Source: JANOGU01 sp964499865
GTDB lineage: Bacteria > Pseudomonadota > Alphaproteobacteria > Rhodobacterales > Rhodobacteraceae
DNA length: 10,022 bases
Direction: 5' to 3'
Assembly: GCA_964499865.1 (NCBI GenBank)
Contig: CAZCPY010000115.1
Span: 1-10,022, forward strand
The notes under the pieces were generated by a model, which was not told where the DNA came from, made no database searches, and saw only the letters and a program-made list of their open reading frames with translations. Below are positions 6,448-10,022 of this stretch, in pieces (the first letter of the stretch is position 1; every line of letters starts with the position of its first letter). Both the position numbers and the translations under genes were made by a program.

Positions 6448-7548
6448 TCACGCCCGCGCCTCCGCCAGCGCCTGCGGCAGGGCCTCGGCAAGGACCGCCA
6501 GCGCCGCGGGCGGCCCCAGGCTGACGCGGATGCAGCGGTCCAGCGGGCGGACGCCGGGCATCCGCACGAAGACGCCGCGCGCAAGAAGGCCCTGAAGGAC
6601 CGCGCCGGCGAAGCCGCCGTCGCCGCCGCAGTCGATGGTCAGGAAGTTGGTGGCGGAGGGCAGGGGCCGAAGGCCCGCAGCACGCGCCGCGGCGCCGAAG
6701 TCGGCCCGCGCCTGCGCCACCTGCGCCTGCACGCGCGCCAGATGCGCGGCATCGGCCAGCGCCGCACGGGCGCCCGCCTGCACGATGCGCCCGACGCCGA
6801 AATGGTTGCGCACCCGGTCGAAGGCCGCGATCAGCGCGGGAGCGGCCAGCGCATAGCCCACCCGCGCGCCCGCCATGCCGTAGCCCTTGGAAAAGGTGCG
6901 CAGGCGGATCACGCGGGGGTCGTCGGCGGCAATCCCGGGCGCCGTGCCGGGCGGGGCGAGGTCGATGTAGGCCTCGTCCAGCACCAGAAGCCTGTCCTCG
7001 GGCAGGTCCTCGACCATCGCCGCGATGGCGGCGCCGGGGTGCCAGGAGCCCATCGGATTGTCGGGGTTGGCCAGGTAGACCAGCCGCGCGCCGGTCTCCC
7101 GCGCCTTGGTCAGCAGCGCCGCGGGGTCCTCGTGGTCGGCGCGGTAGGGCACCTTGTGCAGCACCCCGCCAAAGCCCGCGACGTGGAAGCCGAAGGTGGG
7201 GTAGGCGCCGTCCGAGGTGACCACGGCATCCCCGGGCGCGACCGTCATCCGCACCAGCGTGCCCAAGAGGCCGTCGATCCCCTCGCCCACCACCACATGC
7301 GCGGGCGTCACGCCGTGGTGTGCGGCGATGGCGGCGCGCAGGTCGTGGCATTCGGGGTCGCCGTACATCCAGACCTCGGCCGCCGCCGCCTGCATCGCCC
7401 TTACGGCAAGGGGCGAGGGGCCGAAGAGGCTTTCATTGGCCCCCAGCCGCGCGCGGAAGGGCTGGCCGCGGGCGCGTTCCTGCGCCTCGGGCCCGACGAA
7501 GGGCACGTTGGCGGGCAGGCTGTCGACCAGAGGCGTCAGGCGGGGCAT
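6448..7548 (-). CDS. PLP-dependent aminotransferase, histidinol-phosphate aminotransferase-like
   Basis: This 366-residue protein is a fold-type I aminotransferase of class I/II, closest to the HisC group, which makes L-histidinol phosphate from imidazole acetol phosphate and glutamate. Visible landmarks are LGANES (36-41), the substrate/cofactor loop with GAYPTF (114-119), NPDNPMG (161-167), DEAY (191-194), the PLP lysine K221 in TFSKGYGMAGARVGYAL, and IRVSLG near the C-terminus with the carboxylate-binding arginine. The start is the only plausible ATG (MPRLTPLVDS); no Shine-Dalgarno is visible. It lies 41 bases behind serS on the same strand, so translation may depend on a shared transcript. 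Rhodobacteraceae often have a separate true hisC, so this copy could act on another amino acid such as an aromatic one; the sequence does not decide. Confidence 0.9.
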   Translation of the reverse strand: MPRLTPLVDSLPANVPFVGPEAQERARGQPFRARLGANESLFGPSPLAVRAMQAAAAEVWMYGDPECHDLRAAIAAHHGVTPAHVVVGEGIDGLLGTLVRMTVAPGDAVVTSDGAYPTFGFHVAGFGGVLHKVPYRADHEDPAALLTKARETGARLVYLANPDNPMGSWHPGAAIAAMVEDLPEDRLLVLDEAYIDLAPPGTAPGIAADDPRVIRLRTFSKGYGMAGARVGYALAAPALIAAFDRVRNHFGVGRIVQAGARAALADAAHLARVQAQVAQARADFGAAARAAGLRPLPSATNFLTIDCGGDGGFAGAVLQGLLARGVFVRMPGVRPLDRCIRVSLGPPAALAVLAEALPQALAEARA

Positions 7549-7589
7549 AGCGGGCAGGGAAACTGATCCGGCCCGCCCGCGCAAGCCCG

Positions 7590-8879
7590 TCAGGCCAGCG
7601 CGCCCGCAGCCGTCAGCCGCCGCGCGCCGCCCAGGTAGGGCGCCAGCACCTCGGGCAGGTCGACCGAGCCGTCGGCCTGCTGGCCGTTCTCCAGCACCGC
7701 GATCAGGCAGCGCCCCACCGCCAGGCCCGACCCGTTCAGCGTGTGGACGAAGACCGGCTTGCCCCCCGCCGCCCGCACCCGCGCATTCATCCGCCGCGCC
7801 TGGAAATCGCCGCAGACGGAAACCGAGCTGATCTCGCGATACCTGCCCTGTCCCGGCAGCCAGACCTCCAGGTCATGCGTGCGCTGCGCCCCGAACCCCA
7901 TGTCGCCGGTGCACAGCACGATGACGCGGTAGGGCAGGCCCAGGCGTTGAAGGACGGCCTCGGCGCAGGCGGTCATGCGGTCGTGTTCGGCGCGAGAGGT
8001 CTCGGCGGTGCAGATCGTCACCATCTCGACCTTCTCGAACTGGTGCTGGCGCAGCATCCCCGCGGTGTCCTTGCCCGCGCTTCCGGCTTCCGACCGGAAG
8101 CACTGGGTGTGGGCGGTCAGGCGGATCGGCAGGGACGCCTCGTCCAGAATCTCCCCCGCCACGGTGTTGGTCAGCGTGACCTCGGAGGTGGGGATCAGCC
8201 ACCAGCCGTTGGTCGTCTGGTAGCTGTCCTCGGCGAACTTGGGCAACTGGTTGGTGCCGACCATGGCGTCGGGCTTGACCAGCACGGGCGTCCAGGTTTC
8301 GGCCAGCCCGTGTTCATCGACGTGCAGGTCCAGCATGAACTGCGCCAGCGCCCGGTGCAGCCGGGCGATGGACCCGCGCAGCACGGTGAAGCGGGCGCCG
8401 GACAGTTTCGCGGCGGTGGCGAAGTCGAGGCCCTGCGCCGCGGCGGGGATGTCGAAATGCTCCCGTGCCGGGAAATCCAGCATCCGGGGTGTTCCCCAGC
8501 GGCGAAGCTCCACGTTGTCCTGCTCGCCCGCGCCGTCGGGCACGTCGGGCAGGGGGGCGTTGGGCAGGGTCAGGAGGAGGTCGCGCAGGCGCGTATCCTC
8601 TGCCTCCGCCTCGGCGGTCAGGCGGGCGATGTCGGCCCTGGTCTGGGTCACCAGCGCGCGCAGGCGGTCGAATTCGGCGCTGTCGCCCCGCGCCTTGGCG
8701 GCCCCCGCCTCGCGCGAGGCCGCGTTGGCTTGCGCCTGCGCGGTCTCGGCGGCCAGGATGCGCGCGCGGCGGCCCTCGTCGATGGCCAGCACCCCGGCCG
8801 ACATCGGCGCCAGGCCGCGGCGGGCGAGGGCGGCGTCAAAGGCGGCAGGGTCGTCGCGGATCAGGCGGATGTCGTGCAT
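7590..8879 (-). CDS. serS: Seryl-tRNA synthetase
   Basis: The 429-residue enzyme charges tRNA(Ser) (and tRNA(Sec) if present) with serine via a seryl-adenylate, in the cytosol. Residues 1 to about 105 form the long antiparallel coiled-coil arm that grips the tRNA variable arm, visible as alanine- and arginine-rich helix. The class II catalytic domain follows: TSEVTLTN (231-238, serine binding), motif 2 FRSEAGSAGKDTAGMLRQHQ onward (from 261, with the flipping loop and FEKVE at 281-285), SVCGDFQARRMNAR (354-367), and motif 3 NGSGLAVGRCLIAVLEN (382-398) with the ATP-binding arginine R390. Length is standard. Start MHDIRLIRDDP is the family N-terminus and has GGAGG eight bases upstream (8888-8892). 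The HisC-like gene follows after 41 bases. No tRNA-sensing leader is apparent upstream. Confidence 0.98.
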   Translation of the reverse strand: MHDIRLIRDDPAAFDAALARRGLAPMSAGVLAIDEGRRARILAAETAQAQANAASREAGAAKARGDSAEFDRLRALVTQTRADIARLTAEAEAEDTRLRDLLLTLPNAPLPDVPDGAGEQDNVELRRWGTPRMLDFPAREHFDIPAAAQGLDFATAAKLSGARFTVLRGSIARLHRALAQFMLDLHVDEHGLAETWTPVLVKPDAMVGTNQLPKFAEDSYQTTNGWWLIPTSEVTLTNTVAGEILDEASLPIRLTAHTQCFRSEAGSAGKDTAGMLRQHQFEKVEMVTICTAETSRAEHDRMTACAEAVLQRLGLPYRVIVLCTGDMGFGAQRTHDLEVWLPGQGRYREISSVSVCGDFQARRMNARVRAAGGKPVFVHTLNGSGLAVGRCLIAVLENGQQADGSVDLPEVLAPYLGGARRLTAAGALA

Positions 8880-8899
8880 GGGTCGGGCCTCCGCCGCGG

Positions 8900-8928
8900 C
8901 TTATGCCCCAAGGGCGGGGAAGGGGGAA
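8900..8928 (-). promoter_or_regulatory. Weak candidate serS promoter
   Basis: On the minus strand CATAAG (8900-8905, four of six to TATAAT) follows TTCCCC (8923-8928) by 17 bases. Transcription would start near 8893, giving a leader of about 14 bases that just contains the GGAGG site. The -35 match is poor. Confidence 0.25.
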
Positions 8929-8947
8929 GGGCGGGGCGACCCACGCG

Positions 8948-9032
8948 ACCCCGCCCCGGGCCTGACCCGGGGCCTCCCCCGTCACCCGCGGGCCGGAGGA
9001 GGGCGAGGTCCCGGGTCAGGCCCGGGACGGGT
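8948..9032. repeat. Bipartite palindromic intergenic repeat, copy B
   Basis: Two perfect 8-bp hairpins stand 55 bases apart. The first (8953-8973) has loop cctga and the second (9008-9028) has loop tcagg, so CCCGGGcctgaCCCGGG and CCCGGGtcaggCCCGGG are reverse complements. The outer arms 8948-8976 and 9005-9032 are near-perfect inverted repeats of each other, so the whole unit could fold into one long hairpin or two short ones. It fills most of the 159-base spacer between the ABC ATPase stop and serS, where it could terminate or attenuate the upstream transcript. The remaining spacer (8881-8947) is G-rich and holds only the serS leader. Confidence 0.85.
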
Positions 9033-9038
9033 TTTCCC

Positions 9039-10022
<984 letters not shown>

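Noticed and set aside
5981..7351. Minus-strand 456-residue open frame through the N gap
   Set aside because: It runs through unresolved bases, and its real-looking part is only the aminotransferase read in the wrong frame.

Overview
This window looks like ordinary chromosome from a very G+C-rich alphaproteobacterium, most likely of the Rhodobacteraceae/Paracoccaceae group. That placement rests on base composition, on the close match of the GatB, HlyU-like, DUF4177 and aminotransferase proteins to what I know from that group, and on GatB standing alone without gatC and gatA. No search was run, so the genus is not assigned.

Layout: the 5' part of an aminopeptidase N gene (pepN, minus) runs off the left edge. 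Diverging from it is a PfkB-family sugar kinase (plus), whose stop codon overlaps the GTG start of dtd (D-aminoacyl-tRNA deacylase, plus). A hairpin separates dtd from a convergent small HlyU-family gene (minus). Diverging from that gene is a small secreted protein of unknown function (plus), which faces a small lytic-transglycosylase lipoprotein (minus). After 290 non-coding bases comes gatB (plus), then a DUF4177 gene with a proline-rich repeat tail (plus). A 10-N assembly gap and a palindromic repeat lie between that gene and a convergent minus-strand block. Read 5' to 3' on the minus strand, the block is a partial sugar-type ABC transporter ATPase, a second copy of the palindromic repeat, serS, and a HisC-like aminotransferase 41 bases behind serS.

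Theme: three genes serve aminoacyl-tRNA supply and quality (dtd, gatB, serS). The others cover peptide turnover, sugar phosphorylation, cell-wall remodelling and solute import. They are mostly short independent units, not one pathway. The two likely co-transcribed pairs are kinase-dtd and serS-aminotransferase.

I found no convincing new system. The most unusual material is non-coding: two copies of a bipartite palindromic repeat, one of them abutting an assembly gap whose two edges carry the same 9 bases. The 12-bp tandem repeat in the DUF4177 gene is also worth a look.
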